Positions 42,902 through 51,777 of a DNA stretch of 64,000 nucleotides are shown here, in pieces; the stretch's first letter is position 1, and every line of letters begins with the position of its first letter. The stretch covers positions 2,601,372 through 2,665,371 of the forward strand of contig NZ_KI632511.1 of NCBI RefSeq assembly GCF_000504285.1, read 5' to 3'. The DNA is from Actinospica robiniae DSM 44927. Its GTDB lineage: Bacteria; Actinomycetota; Actinomycetes; Streptomycetales; Catenulisporaceae. Made by a program: the position numbers and the translations under genes. Under the pieces are notes generated by a model. That model had not been told where the DNA came from. It was given only the letters and a program-made list of their open reading frames with translations, and made no database searches.

Positions 42902-43035
42902 GTCGGGACTTAGGACCCGAACACCGTGACCGCGGCGGCGAAGGCGACTCCCGCCGCCGCGGTCACCGGCAACCCCCGCGGACGGACCCGGAATGAAAGC
43001 GTGGTCGGTGTCCACCGCGGACCCGCCGGCCACGC

Positions 43036-43197
43036 ATGCTGGCGTCGTTCCTGCTGGCGGGCGAGGGCCTGGCCTTCGGCCCGCGCGTGCTGCTGTGGAT
43101 CGGCGTCGGACTGTTCGTCGCGCTGTGCGTGGGCGGGTTCGCGATGCGCGCGTGGACGGACTACGTGGCCGATCGGGCCGAGGGCGAAGCGCCCTGA
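43036..43197 (+). CDS. Possible small membrane protein (53 aa)
   Basis: A short frame encodes a single hydrophobic helix (VLLWIGVGLFVALCVGGFAM) with a charged tail ending AEGEAP. No ribosome site is evident and it lies in a gap between transketolase and hemerythrin genes, so it may be spurious. The codon pattern is GC3-rich. Confidence 0.35.
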   Translation: MLASFLLAGEGLAFGPRVLLWIGVGLFVALCVGGFAMRAWTDYVADRAEGEAP

Positions 43198-43267
43198 CCG
43201 TCCGATGCGCATGATGCGCGGCGGCCCGGGTACGGGAGCCGGATCCGACCTGATGAAGGAGGCTACG

Positions 43268-43720
43268 ATGCCCGAGGGAGCCGATGCCACGACGGAACTG
43301 AGCCGGGAGCACGCGGAGATCGAGCGGCTGGTGCTGCGCATCGCCACGCTCGAACCCTGCCTGGAGCGCGCGTTGCTCGTGCGCGACGCCACGAGCCGTT
43401 TCCTCACCCACGCCAAGGCCGAGGAGCAGTTCCTGCTGCCCGCGTTCCGGCGCTACCTGCCCGGAGGCGAGCGCGAGGCGGTCGAGCAGGAGCGGCACGT
43501 GCACGACATCCGGGCCACCGTCGAAGGGATCGAACACGGCGATGACGACGAGTTCAACGCCCTGGTCAACGGATTCGTCCTCGACGCCCAGCGGCACATC
43601 GAACGGCAGGACACGGTCCTGCTGCCCGCCCTGCTCGACGCCGCCGGGCGCGAGGAGGTCAACCACATCGGCCGGCAGGTGCGCCACGCCCTGCTGACCG
43701 AGCGCGAGGGCGACCGGTAG
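43268..43720 (+). CDS. Hemerythrin HHE domain protein
   Basis: The 150-residue four-helix protein shows the iron-ligand pattern of HHE hemerythrins: REHAEIERL near the start, FLTHAKAEEQFLLPAF, VEQERHVHDIRATVEG and FVLDAQRHIERQDTVLLP. Such proteins bind a di-iron centre and act in oxygen or nitric oxide sensing and storage. The start at 43268 follows GAAGGAGG. Confidence 0.85.
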   Translation: MPEGADATTELSREHAEIERLVLRIATLEPCLERALLVRDATSRFLTHAKAEEQFLLPAFRRYLPGGEREAVEQERHVHDIRATVEGIEHGDDDEFNALVNGFVLDAQRHIERQDTVLLPALLDAAGREEVNHIGRQVRHALLTEREGDR

Positions 43721-43736
43721 CGCCCGGAAGCGCGAC

Positions 43737-44663
43737 TCAGTGCCCTGATCGAAGACGGCGTGTCAGAAACTTGATCTGAGCTTCGGCCGCTTCCTCGTGC
43801 GCGGCCAGGAACGGCGCGTAGTGCCCGCCCGGAAGTTCTACGAGCTCTGCGTTCTTGGCGCGACGGGCCGCGGCGATCGCGGCGGGCGGATAGGCGGACT
43901 TGTCATCCGCGCAGACGATCACCTGCAACGGACAGCTGATCCGCGCCGCGGCCCGGCCGGGGCGATAGGCCGCGAGACGCAGCACGGAGCGTGCGGCGGC
44001 CTCCTTGCGCCAGTCCTGCGCGTGCTTGTTCTCGGGATCGAGCGCGCGCTGGCTGTCGACGACGTCCGGCGTGGTCAGCACCGCGACGGTGCCCGGGTCC
44101 GCCCAGAGCGGAACCGTCAGCGGCGCACGGCCGAAGCGGCCGCCGAGCGCGTCGAGGACGCCGCGGGCGGTGAGGCGGAGCGAGGCGGCCGGGGTCTGGA
44201 ACCGCATGGCCGCGCGGGCGGCCGTCATGCCGCCGGCGTTGGGGGTCTGGGCGATGGCGGCGGCGAGACGCGGGTTGCGCGCGGCGACCTGGAAGATGTG
44301 GCCGCCGGTCGCGGAGAAGCCCCACACCGCGATCCGGGCGGGGTCGACACCCGGCAGCGTCGCCGCGTAGTCGATGGCGCCCTGCCAGTCGGCGAGCTGC
44401 TCGCGCACCCGCATCACCTGGCGCGGTTCGCCTTCGGACTCGCCGAGGTGCCGATAGTCGAACGCCAGCACGCCGAAGCCGGCCGCGTTGAAGCGCGCGG
44501 CGAACAGGTCGGTGGCCGGTTCCTTGGTCACCGCGAAGCCGCCGGCCATCACCACGCACGAGCCGTCCGTGCCGGGATAGTGCCAGGCCGCGAGCCGTGC
44601 GCCGGCGACGGTGAAGGACACCGCCTCGCGGGTGGGGGAAGTCGTGCGGGATGTGCCGGACAT
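43737..44663 (-). CDS. Alpha/beta hydrolase
   Basis: The 308-residue protein starts MSGTSRTTSPTREAV and has the oxyanion HLGESEGEP region, the nucleophile-containing WGFSATGGH (a GxSxT variant), the late acid in VCADDKSAYPP and the histidine in GGHYAPFLAA. It is a serine hydrolase of unknown ester or amide substrate, similar to dienelactone-like or bromoperoxidase-type hydrolases. An excellent palindromic operator lies between it and the upstream TetR gene. Confidence 0.85.
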   Translation of the reverse strand: MSGTSRTTSPTREAVSFTVAGARLAAWHYPGTDGSCVVMAGGFAVTKEPATDLFAARFNAAGFGVLAFDYRHLGESEGEPRQVMRVREQLADWQGAIDYAATLPGVDPARIAVWGFSATGGHIFQVAARNPRLAAAIAQTPNAGGMTAARAAMRFQTPAASLRLTARGVLDALGGRFGRAPLTVPLWADPGTVAVLTTPDVVDSQRALDPENKHAQDWRKEAAARSVLRLAAYRPGRAAARISCPLQVIVCADDKSAYPPAAIAAARRAKNAELVELPGGHYAPFLAAHEEAAEAQIKFLTRRLRSGH

Positions 44664-44707
44664 GGAAGCCTCCCTGCGGGCGGGAACGGAACCGCCCCTC
44701 GACACAA

Positions 44708-44725
44708 GTGAACCACGTGGTTCAC
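44708..44725. promoter_or_regulatory. Perfect 18-bp palindromic TetR operator
   Basis: GTGAACCACGTGGTTCAC is a perfect inverted repeat, 45 bp ahead of the alpha/beta hydrolase start and 36 bp from the TetR stop codon. Its symmetrical form and location fit a repressor site for the upstream TetR on the hydrolase promoter. Confidence 0.75.
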
Positions 44726-44760
44726 AAATGCGCGAGGGCAGGGTCCCGCTTCCGTTCCGG

Positions 44761-45396
44761 TCAGGATTCGGCCTGCTCACGCTCCAGCATCCGCAGCAGC
44801 GCCGCGAGGCCCGCCTCGCCGCCGGTCTCGCCGTCGGGGCTGGTGCGCCGCTGGACCAGGAACCCGCGCAACGCCGCGAACACCAGCTCCGCGACCTGCT
44901 CCCTGCGCTGCGCGCTCCACTCCTGCGGGCACAGGCCGGCCAGCAGCGGAAGGAAGCGCTCGGAGGAGTCGGCGGCGAGCATGCCGTGGCGCTGCGGGTC
45001 GTACATCGCGAGGCCGAGCGCCTGGTCCAGCGCACGCTGGCCCTCTCCCGTGCCGACCAGCAGCGGCCAGATCGCCTTGACCCGCTCGGCCAGGCTCTGC
45101 GGGTGCGCCGGATCGAGCGCCGCGGCCTGCCCGGAGCTCGCCCGCCGCTCCCGAAGCAGCTCCACCGCCTCGCGCAGCAGCTCCTCGGCGCCGGCGAAGT
45201 GGTAGAGCAGCACCTTGTGCGTCGTCCCGGCGGCCTTGGCCGCGCGGCGCAGGGAGAAGTCGACCAGTCCGTGCGCGGCGAGGTCGGCGGTGACGTACTC
45301 GAGCAGCTCGCGCCGCCGCGCCTGGCCGCGCGGGGAGCCGGCCGAGCGCCGGTATCCGGCCGGAGACGCCGCGTCCGGATCCGGGTCAGAGGCCAT
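44761..45396 (-). CDS. TetR family transcriptional regulator of the alpha/beta hydrolase
   Basis: The 211-residue protein has a basic N-terminus (PRGQARRRELLEYVTADLAA) and a helix-turn-helix in LRRAAKAAGTTHKVLLYHFA, with a C-terminal ligand domain. ATG 45396 follows AGGGTGAAC; a GTG two codons before is also possible. It is transcribed in the same direction as the hydrolase, and the palindrome between them suggests repression relieved by a hydrolase substrate. Confidence 0.85.
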   Translation of the reverse strand: MASDPDPDAASPAGYRRSAGSPRGQARRRELLEYVTADLAAHGLVDFSLRRAAKAAGTTHKVLLYHFAGAEELLREAVELLRERRASSGQAAALDPAHPQSLAERVKAIWPLLVGTGEGQRALDQALGLAMYDPQRHGMLAADSSERFLPLLAGLCPQEWSAQRREQVAELVFAALRGFLVQRRTSPDGETGGEAGLAALLRMLEREQAES

Positions 45397-45449
45397 GTTC
45401 ACCCTGCCAGCTTCTCATCCGGACGCCGCGTCCCGCCGCCGGCCGCTCC

Positions 45450-46292
45450 TCAACTCCGCAGGGCGCCGGCCATGAAGCCGCGGACGTAGCTGCGCTGCAG
45501 CACCAGGAACAGCATCAGGCAGGGGATGGCCATGAACACCACGCCCGCCTGCAGCGTCGGGTAGTCGATGGAGCCGAAGGTGCGCCCCTCCATCGCCACC
45601 ACGGCGAGCGGGAGGGTGAACTTGTCCGAGGAGTTGAGCAGGATCAGGGCGGCGAAGAACTCGTTCCACGCGGCCAGGAACGCGAACAGGCCGACGGTCA
45701 CGACCGCGGGGCGCACTGCGTGGATCATCACCCGGCTGAGGGTGGCGAAGGTGCCGCAGCCGTCGACGGCGGCCGAGTCCTCGAACTCCTGCGGCACCGC
45801 CTCGAACGCGTTGCGCATCAGGAAGGTGGCGAACGGCAGCTGGAACATCACGAGCACCGCGGCCAGGCCCAGCAGCGAGTTCTGCAGGCCGAGCCAGCCG
45901 AGCAGGACGTAGAGCGGGATCAGGATCGTGGGATAGGGCACCATCAGGATCGCCAGCGTGGCCAGGAACAGCGCGTTCTTGCCCGGGAAGCGGAAGCGGC
46001 CGAAGGCGTAGCCGCCGAGCAGCGAGACGGTCAGGGTGCCGGCCACGGTCAGCGCGGTGACCTCGACACTGTTCATCAGGTAGGTGCCGATGCCGTCGCC
46101 GTAGTGGACCATGTTGCGGTAGTTGGCCAGTCCGAAGCCGTTCGAGGTGCGCACCGACGCCCACCCGCTCCACAGCAGCGGGAAGAGGAACAGGATCGCC
46201 AGCGCGGTCGCGGTGGTGTAGTAGCCCAGCTTCCCGGCCGCCCGGCGCGAGCGGTATGTCCGGGGTCTGCGATCGGTCCGGCGGGTGCTCAC
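45450..46292 (-). CDS. Sugar ABC transporter permease (MalG-type)
   Basis: The 280-residue protein has six membrane helices and the EAA motif region NAFEAVPQEFEDSAAVDGCG then FATLSRVMIHAVRPAVVTVG, contacting the ATPase. It is the second of two inner-membrane subunits of a carbohydrate uptake ABC transporter (CUT1). Its GTG start overlaps the stop of the first permease by 4 bp, indicating translational coupling. No ATPase gene is nearby; a shared MsiK-like ATPase, as in streptomycetes, is the likely partner. Confidence 0.9.
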   Translation of the reverse strand: MSTRRTDRRPRTYRSRRAAGKLGYYTTATALAILFLFPLLWSGWASVRTSNGFGLANYRNMVHYGDGIGTYLMNSVEVTALTVAGTLTVSLLGGYAFGRFRFPGKNALFLATLAILMVPYPTILIPLYVLLGWLGLQNSLLGLAAVLVMFQLPFATFLMRNAFEAVPQEFEDSAAVDGCGTFATLSRVMIHAVRPAVVTVGLFAFLAAWNEFFAALILLNSSDKFTLPLAVVAMEGRTFGSIDYPTLQAGVVFMAIPCLMLFLVLQRSYVRGFMAGALRS

Positions 46293-47248
46293 GAGTCGTT
46301 CCTCCGGCGCAGGATGGACAGTTGCAGGACATTGAGGATGAGCAGGACCACGAGCGCGAGTACGGAGAGCGCGGCGGCCGAGCCGAGGTCGAAGCGGACG
46401 AAGGCCTCCCGGACGATGACCATGACCACCGAGGTGGTCGAGTCGTCCGGGCCGCCCTTGGTCAGGATGTAGAACTGGTCGAAGGCGAGCAGCGAGCCGG
46501 TGATCATCATGATCAGCACCAGCGCGATGGTCGGGCGCAGCAGCGGCAGGGTGATCCGGCGCAGGCACTGCAGCCGGTTCGCGCCGTCGACCCGCGCGGC
46601 CTCGTAGAGCTCCACCGGGATGGCCTGCAGCCCGGTCAGCAGGATGATCATGTTGAAGCCGGCGAAGCGCCAGGTGACCAGCGTGACGATGGACCCGAGC
46701 GCGCCGCCGGGGCTGCCGGAGATCCAGTCCACCGGGGCGCTGATGAGGCCGAGGTGCTGCAGGATCGGGTTGACCGGGCCGACGGCGGAGCTCAGGAAGC
46801 CGAGGAAGAGCAGGGAGGCGGTGGCGAAGCCGACCGCCGCGGGCAGGAAGTAGGCGGTGCGCAGCAGGCCGACCCCGGGCCGGGGGTTCTGCACCAGCAG
46901 GGCCAGCCCGAGGGAGACGGCGAAGAGCACCACGGTCATGATCACGGTGTACCGCAGCGTGAACCAGACTGCTGACATCAGCAGATTGTTCTGGGCTAGT
47001 TCCGAGTAGTTCTGCGGAGCGTTGAAGGTGGGGTTGCCGAGCAGGGGCCAGTGGTGCAGAGACATCCACACCACCAGCACCAGCGGCGTCAGGAAGAGCA
47101 GGGCCACCACGGCGGCCGTGGGCAGGGCGTAGGCCCAGCCGGAGACGGCTCGGCGCGTGGCGCGCCGGGACCGGCGCCCCGGCCGGGCGCCGGCCGGAGG
47201 GCCGGCGTCCGGGGGCGCGTCCTGCGGGCTCACCGTGGTGGTCTGCAT
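46289..47248 (-). CDS. Sugar ABC transporter permease (MalF-type)
   Basis: A 319-residue membrane protein, with a charged N-terminus (PGRRSRRATRRAVSGWAYAL) and six helices, containing the EAA loop LQAIPVELYEAARVDGANRL then QCLRRITLPLLRPTIALVL. The ATG at 47248 has the GGAGCC ribosome site. It lies between the substrate-binding lipoprotein and the MalG-type permease in one operon. Confidence 0.9.
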   Translation of the reverse strand: MQTTTVSPQDAPPDAGPPAGARPGRRSRRATRRAVSGWAYALPTAAVVALLFLTPLVLVVWMSLHHWPLLGNPTFNAPQNYSELAQNNLLMSAVWFTLRYTVIMTVVLFAVSLGLALLVQNPRPGVGLLRTAYFLPAAVGFATASLLFLGFLSSAVGPVNPILQHLGLISAPVDWISGSPGGALGSIVTLVTWRFAGFNMIILLTGLQAIPVELYEAARVDGANRLQCLRRITLPLLRPTIALVLIMMITGSLLAFDQFYILTKGGPDDSTTSVVMVIVREAFVRFDLGSAAALSVLALVVLLILNVLQLSILRRRNDS

Positions 47249-47280
47249 GGCGGCTCCTTCGTAGCGCGGGCGGACGCCCG

Positions 47281-48570
47281 CTACTGCTGCTGCAGCGAAG
47301 AGGTGATCGCGCTCTGGCCGGTGGCCAGTGCCTGGGTGAGGCTGGGCCCGAAGAACGCGCCGCGCAGCGTCGTGGTCCACGGGCTCTGCGGATCGTTGTA
47401 GCTGGCGTTGAAGTTGAGCGCGTACGGGGTCTGGCCCTTCGCCAGCACCTGGTTGCCGACCAGCACGTTCGGGTCGGCCTCGGCGTACTGGTTGTCGGCC
47501 AGGTCGGTGCGGGCGATCATCTCGCTGGCCTTGGCGATGACGTCCACCTGGGCCTGCTGGCCGAGCGTCCAGGACAGGAAGTCCCAGGCCGCGGCCTCGT
47601 GCGAGCTGGTCGCCGAGATGCCGGCGACGTCGCCGCCGATGAAGGTGGACTGGCCGCCGTTCACGCCGGGGATCGGCGCGACGCCCATGTCCAGGCCCTT
47701 CTGCTTGAGCAGGCTGTACCAGGAGAACGGACCGGGCGCGATGCCGATGTTCCCGTTCTCCAGGGCGCCGAGCCAGGTGGTCCCGTCCTCCTGTTTCGCG
47801 GCCGGGGCCATCGTCCCGTCCGCGAACAGGCCGCGGTAGACCTGCAGGACGGCCTGGGCCTGCGGCGAGTCGATGGTGCTCTGGGTGCCGGCGGCGTTCA
47901 TCACCTGGCCGCCGTCGGCCCAGATGGAGGGCCACACCGTGAACTCGACGCAGCCGCCGCAGTTGCCGCCTTCGTACGTACCGTAGACGCCGCCGCCGAG
48001 TTTGGCGATGGCGCGCGCCTGGGTGGCGTACTCCGCCAGCGTGGTCGGGGGCTTGTCCGGGTCGAGGCCCGCCTTCTTGTACAGGGTCTTGTTGTAGTAC
48101 ATGACGGACAGGTCCAGGGCGTGCGGGATGGCGTAGACCTTGCCGTTCGCGCTGCCGGCCCGGATGAACGAGGGCACGACGTCGCTCTTGAACGAGAGCG
48201 CGTTGAACTGGCTGGTCACGTCGGCCCACAGGCCTTGGGAGACGTAGTTCGGCGCGAACACCACGTCGGAGGTGAAGATGTCCGGCAGGGCGTGTGCGCC
48301 CGCGGCCGAGGCGATCTTCGCCGGGTACTGCTCGTTGGGGTACACGGTCAGCACGACGTGGTTCTTGTGCGAGGCGTTGTAGGCGTCGATCAAAGCCTGG
48401 GTCTGGGACTGGGTGCCGGCGCGGGTCCACATGGTGATGGTGACCCCGGTGGTCGCGCCGGCCGCCGGCTGCCCGGATCCGCCGCTGGAGCAGGCGGATC
48501 CGGTGACGGCGAGGACGAGCGCGGCCATGGCCGCGCTGACGGCTCTTCGCAGGTGTCTGGTGCGGAACAT
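47281..48570 (-). CDS. Extracellular sugar-binding lipoprotein of ABC transporter
   Basis: The 429-residue protein starts with a signal and lipobox (LVLAVTGSACSSGG) and continues as a family 1 solute-binding fold: VTITMWTRAGTQSQTQALID, PDIFTSDVVFAPNYVSQGLW, YAIPHALDLSVMYYNKTLYK, and FIGGDVAGISATSSHEAAAW near the C-terminus. It captures an oligosaccharide, probably arabinose- or galactose-containing given the flanking hydrolases. It is 17 bp downstream of the secreted enzyme gene and 32 bp upstream of the permease. Confidence 0.92.
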   Translation of the reverse strand: MFRTRHLRRAVSAAMAALVLAVTGSACSSGGSGQPAAGATTGVTITMWTRAGTQSQTQALIDAYNASHKNHVVLTVYPNEQYPAKIASAAGAHALPDIFTSDVVFAPNYVSQGLWADVTSQFNALSFKSDVVPSFIRAGSANGKVYAIPHALDLSVMYYNKTLYKKAGLDPDKPPTTLAEYATQARAIAKLGGGVYGTYEGGNCGGCVEFTVWPSIWADGGQVMNAAGTQSTIDSPQAQAVLQVYRGLFADGTMAPAAKQEDGTTWLGALENGNIGIAPGPFSWYSLLKQKGLDMGVAPIPGVNGGQSTFIGGDVAGISATSSHEAAAWDFLSWTLGQQAQVDVIAKASEMIARTDLADNQYAEADPNVLVGNQVLAKGQTPYALNFNASYNDPQSPWTTTLRGAFFGPSLTQALATGQSAITSSLQQQ

Positions 48571-48587
48571 GGTCGCGCTCCTCGATC

Positions 48588-51500
48588 TCAGCTGGCCAGC
48601 GTGATGGTGATCGTGGTGGTGCCGGGCGTGACGGTGACGCTGTGCGTGGACGAGCTGTACGTGCCGCCGCTCACCGCGGTGACGTTCACCGTGTTGAAGA
48701 TCGGCAGCTGGATCTGGATGCTGCCCGAGGGCAGGGTGCCGGTGAGCGAGACGGTGACCACCCGGACGCTGCTCGGCTTGGTCACCGCGAGGGAGACGCC
48801 GAAGGTGGACCGGGAGCCGCTGCTCGCCGTGTAGGAGTTCGTCAGGTTATTGACGGAGATGTTCTGTCCGGCGGTGATCCAGGTGTTCGGGACACCGCGT
48901 CCGATGTAGAGCGGATACGTGTACGTGTACGGACCGGTGCCGCTCGCGGTGAACCCTTCGGCCACCAGCGATTCGAGCAGGCCCTGCTGCTGGGCCGAGG
49001 TGGGCCAGGCGTACGGGCAGGCGCCGAACTCGGGGCCGGCGTGGTTGCCGATCCACGGGTTGCCGGAGCTGGGTCCGGAACCGTTCGCCTCCCACCACGC
49101 ATTCGGGCCGCCGGTCGTGGTCGACAGCTGCCAGGCGTAGCTGGTGATCGGCAGGTCGCGGTACTGGGTGCCGTACAGGCCGTTGATCGCGTAGGCCGTG
49201 TTGTACGCCGTGGAGTAGCCGTTGAACGCGCCGAAGGTCGGGTACGGCAGTCCGTTGGAGGAGAGCCGGCCGAAGCCGTAGGCGTAGAGCGCGTCGCCCT
49301 GGGCCGGGTCGCCGGCGATGCCGCTGAGCGGACCGCCCTGGAGCATCGTCGACCACTGGTCCTGCCCGACCCACTCGGCCGAGGCCCAGTTGGCGTCGTT
49401 GTAGGTGCCGCAGCGGTTGGCCGAGTCGGCCTGGTTCACCGTGCACGGCAGGTAGCTGAATCCGTTCGCTGATTCAGTGTTGCCCAGCAGGGTGTTGAGG
49501 TGGCTCAGCAGCGAGGTGTACGCGCTGTCGGCGTACTCGGCCTCGGTGGTGTTGCCGAGGCGGGTGGCGATGTACTTGTAGGCGGCCAGGCCCTGCAGCG
49601 CCGAGTAGTCGTCGAAGAGCCAGCGGCCGGACGAGTCGTTGTCGAAGCTGCTGGCCAGGACGCCGTCGGAGGAGAGCTGGCCCTGGTAGATGGTGTGCAT
49701 GATGGTGTAGAGGCTCGGACCCCACTGGCTGGAGCCGCTGGCGTCGTCGTGGAAGTACTGGCTGACGAACGCGGTGTCGTTGGTCTTGGCGAGGTATTCG
49801 GCCCAGACCGCGGGCGTCTTCCAGTCGCCGTCGTAGTACCAGTTGGCGCCCTGCTCGTTGAAGCTCGGGCTTTCCGAGATCCGGGCCGTGAGCAACAGGT
49901 TCTGCGCGTCGTGCAGGTCGCCGGTCTCGAACCGTGCCATCAGCTCGCCGGGCACGTCGTGGTTGAGCAGCCAGGCGTAGTTGTTCGCGGCGGAGAACTG
50001 GGCCTCGCCGACCTGCATGATCAGGTTGTAGATCGTGCCGGCCTTGTAGGCGTTGACCAGGGCGGTGCCCGGGTTGGCCAGGCTGCCGGTGTTCGGCAGG
50101 GTGAGGTTCGGCAGCGAGATCGTCGGGGTCTCGGCGACGCGGCCGTTCCAGTACGAGGTCATCGCGCTGTAGGCGCTGTCGAGCGTCGGCGCGCTGGAGC
50201 TGAGCGTCGAGGTGCTCGGGAGCGCCACGCCGGAGCCGAAGTTGTCCACGGCGGCGACGTAGTCGTGGTTGCTCGTGGCGCCGGGCTGGACGGTGTTGAG
50301 CGAGGAACTCGTCAGGCGCACCAGGTTCGTGCCGGTGCCGCCCGGGTCGAGCGTGATCGCGGAGCTGCCGTTGTTGGTCACCGAGACCCGGGTGTAGACG
50401 AGCATGAACGAGTTGCCGGAGATGGTGACCTTGTCGGCGAAGTCCTTGATCGAGACCGCGGTCGTGCCGCTGGTGAACGACGTGGTCAGGGCCGGCAGGT
50501 AGCCGCTGTCCTCAGTCCACTGCACCGACTGCGCCGGGCGGGCGCCGCCGGTCTGGTAGATGCTGAAGGAGTACATCGCGCCGCAGATGTTGGTGCCGCC
50601 GGAGTTGTACGTGGTGGGCACGCCGCGGGCGAAGTAGGAGCCTGACAGGTAGCTGAAGACCGGCCAGTAGTTGCCGTCCCAGCCGAGGGCGGACTCGTTG
50701 TAGTAGCCCTGGCCGTACGGGTCGTTCGGCGTCGGGAAGCCGGTGCCGTAGGCGTTGGGCAGGCTGGAGTTGTGGCAGGCGTTCGGCGCCACGGCCGGGA
50801 TGCCCTGGTAGGTCGTGGTGGTGCCGGAGGCGTTGACGGTCCAGGAGAAGCTCGTCGAGCCGGTCGCGCCGGTGCTGTCCTTGGCGGTGACCGTGGCCGT
50901 CGAGGACCCGGCCGTGCTCGGCGTCCCGGAGATCAGGCCGGAGGAGCTGATCGACAGACCGGCGGGCAGCCCGCTTGCCGTGTAGGTCAGGCTCTGGCCG
51001 CTGGCCGAGTCCGAGCCGGAGACCTGCAGCGAGACGGCCGTGCCGACGGTCGAGGTCTGCGATCCCGGATTGCCCACGGTGACGGTGTTCCCGGTGCCGG
51101 TGGTGCCGCCCGGGTAGGACGTCAGGCCCCAGACGCGCGTCGTCGCGCTCGTGCACGGGAGCTGGACGAGCAGGGCGTCGTTGGCGGTGCTGTCCCCGGT
51201 GGGCACGATGCACTTGCCGGAGTTGACCGACACCAGGTTGAAGGTGTTGGTGGCACCGCTGATCGAGACCGGTTGCAGCGTCCACTGCTGGTTGGACTGG
51301 CTGTTGCAGGTGTACTGGATGACCGTGGCGTTGTCAGCGGTCGACTTGCCCGAGACGTCCACGCAGAGCCCTGCGAAGCTCGAGATGGTGTAGGTGGCCG
51401 TCGTGCCGGAGACCGGCGTGAAGGTCCAGTTCTGGTTGGTGCCGGAGTTGCAGGACCACTGGATCAGCTGGATGCCGGTGGTCGTCTGGCTGTTGGGGTC

Positions 51501-51668
51501 GTCCAGGCAGTCGGCGCTGCCCTTGTTGACGGCGGTGGTGGTGAAGGTGCTCGCGGCCGCGGCCGGCGTGGCCGCGGTCAGCACGGGCAGCGCGACTGCC
51601 AGCAGCAGGCCGGCGACTGCGGCCGCGAGGGTGCGACGCGGTTTGCGCGTCGGTCGGGTGCGCCTCAT
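48588..51668 (-). CDS. Large secreted enzyme: ricin lectin + Ig-like domain + (alpha/alpha)6-like catalytic region
   Basis: The 1026-residue protein has a Tat/Sec-like signal (basic start, AAVAGLLLAVALPVLTAA). Residues about 40-190 form a ricin B-type lectin (NQNWTFTP, NQQWTLQPV, TRVWGLTSY). About 195-285 is a He_PIG/Ig-like cadherin-type domain with LTYTASGLPAGLSISSSGLI. From about 300 to the end is a long region rich in aromatic and helical segments (NYAWLLNHDVPGELMARFET, DWKTPAVWAEYLAKTNDTAF, WLFDDYSALQGLAAYKYIAT) that resembles six-hairpin (alpha/alpha)6 glycosidases. I could not assign a GH family. Its position between a beta-L-arabinofuranosidase and an ABC importer indicates action on the same polysaccharide. 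Confidence 0.8.
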   Translation of the reverse strand: MRRTRPTRKPRRTLAAAVAGLLLAVALPVLTAATPAAAASTFTTTAVNKGSADCLDDPNSQTTTGIQLIQWSCNSGTNQNWTFTPVSGTTATYTISSFAGLCVDVSGKSTADNATVIQYTCNSQSNQQWTLQPVSISGATNTFNLVSVNSGKCIVPTGDSTANDALLVQLPCTSATTRVWGLTSYPGGTTGTGNTVTVGNPGSQTSTVGTAVSLQVSGSDSASGQSLTYTASGLPAGLSISSSGLISGTPSTAGSSTATVTAKDSTGATGSTSFSWTVNASGTTTTYQGIPAVAPNACHNSSLPNAYGTGFPTPNDPYGQGYYNESALGWDGNYWPVFSYLSGSYFARGVPTTYNSGGTNICGAMYSFSIYQTGGARPAQSVQWTEDSGYLPALTTSFTSGTTAVSIKDFADKVTISGNSFMLVYTRVSVTNNGSSAITLDPGGTGTNLVRLTSSSLNTVQPGATSNHDYVAAVDNFGSGVALPSTSTLSSSAPTLDSAYSAMTSYWNGRVAETPTISLPNLTLPNTGSLANPGTALVNAYKAGTIYNLIMQVGEAQFSAANNYAWLLNHDVPGELMARFETGDLHDAQNLLLTARISESPSFNEQGANWYYDGDWKTPAVWAEYLAKTNDTAFVSQYFHDDASGSSQWGPSLYTIMHTIYQGQLSSDGVLASSFDNDSSGRWLFDDYSALQGLAAYKYIATRLGNTTEAEYADSAYTSLLSHLNTLLGNTESANGFSYLPCTVNQADSANRCGTYNDANWASAEWVGQDQWSTMLQGGPLSGIAGDPAQGDALYAYGFGRLSSNGLPYPTFGAFNGYSTAYNTAYAINGLYGTQYRDLPITSYAWQLSTTTGGPNAWWEANGSGPSSGNPWIGNHAGPEFGACPYAWPTSAQQQGLLESLVAEGFTASGTGPYTYTYPLYIGRGVPNTWITAGQNISVNNLTNSYTASSGSRSTFGVSLAVTKPSSVRVVTVSLTGTLPSGSIQIQLPIFNTVNVTAVSGGTYSSSTHSVTVTPGTTTITITLAS

Positions 51669-51777
51669 CGCGCACTCACCCGCCTCGCCTCATCGCGCCA
51701 CGGGTGAACTCCACGGGTCATGCCCGGATCCTTCCTGGTGAGTATGGGCCTTGCGTTTTTCAGGGGCGCGGGCGCGG

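Noticed and set aside
46289-48430. Fusion of sugar-binding protein and permease
   Set aside because: The long frame is a high-GC artefact; each gene has its own start with a ribosome site and a normal length.
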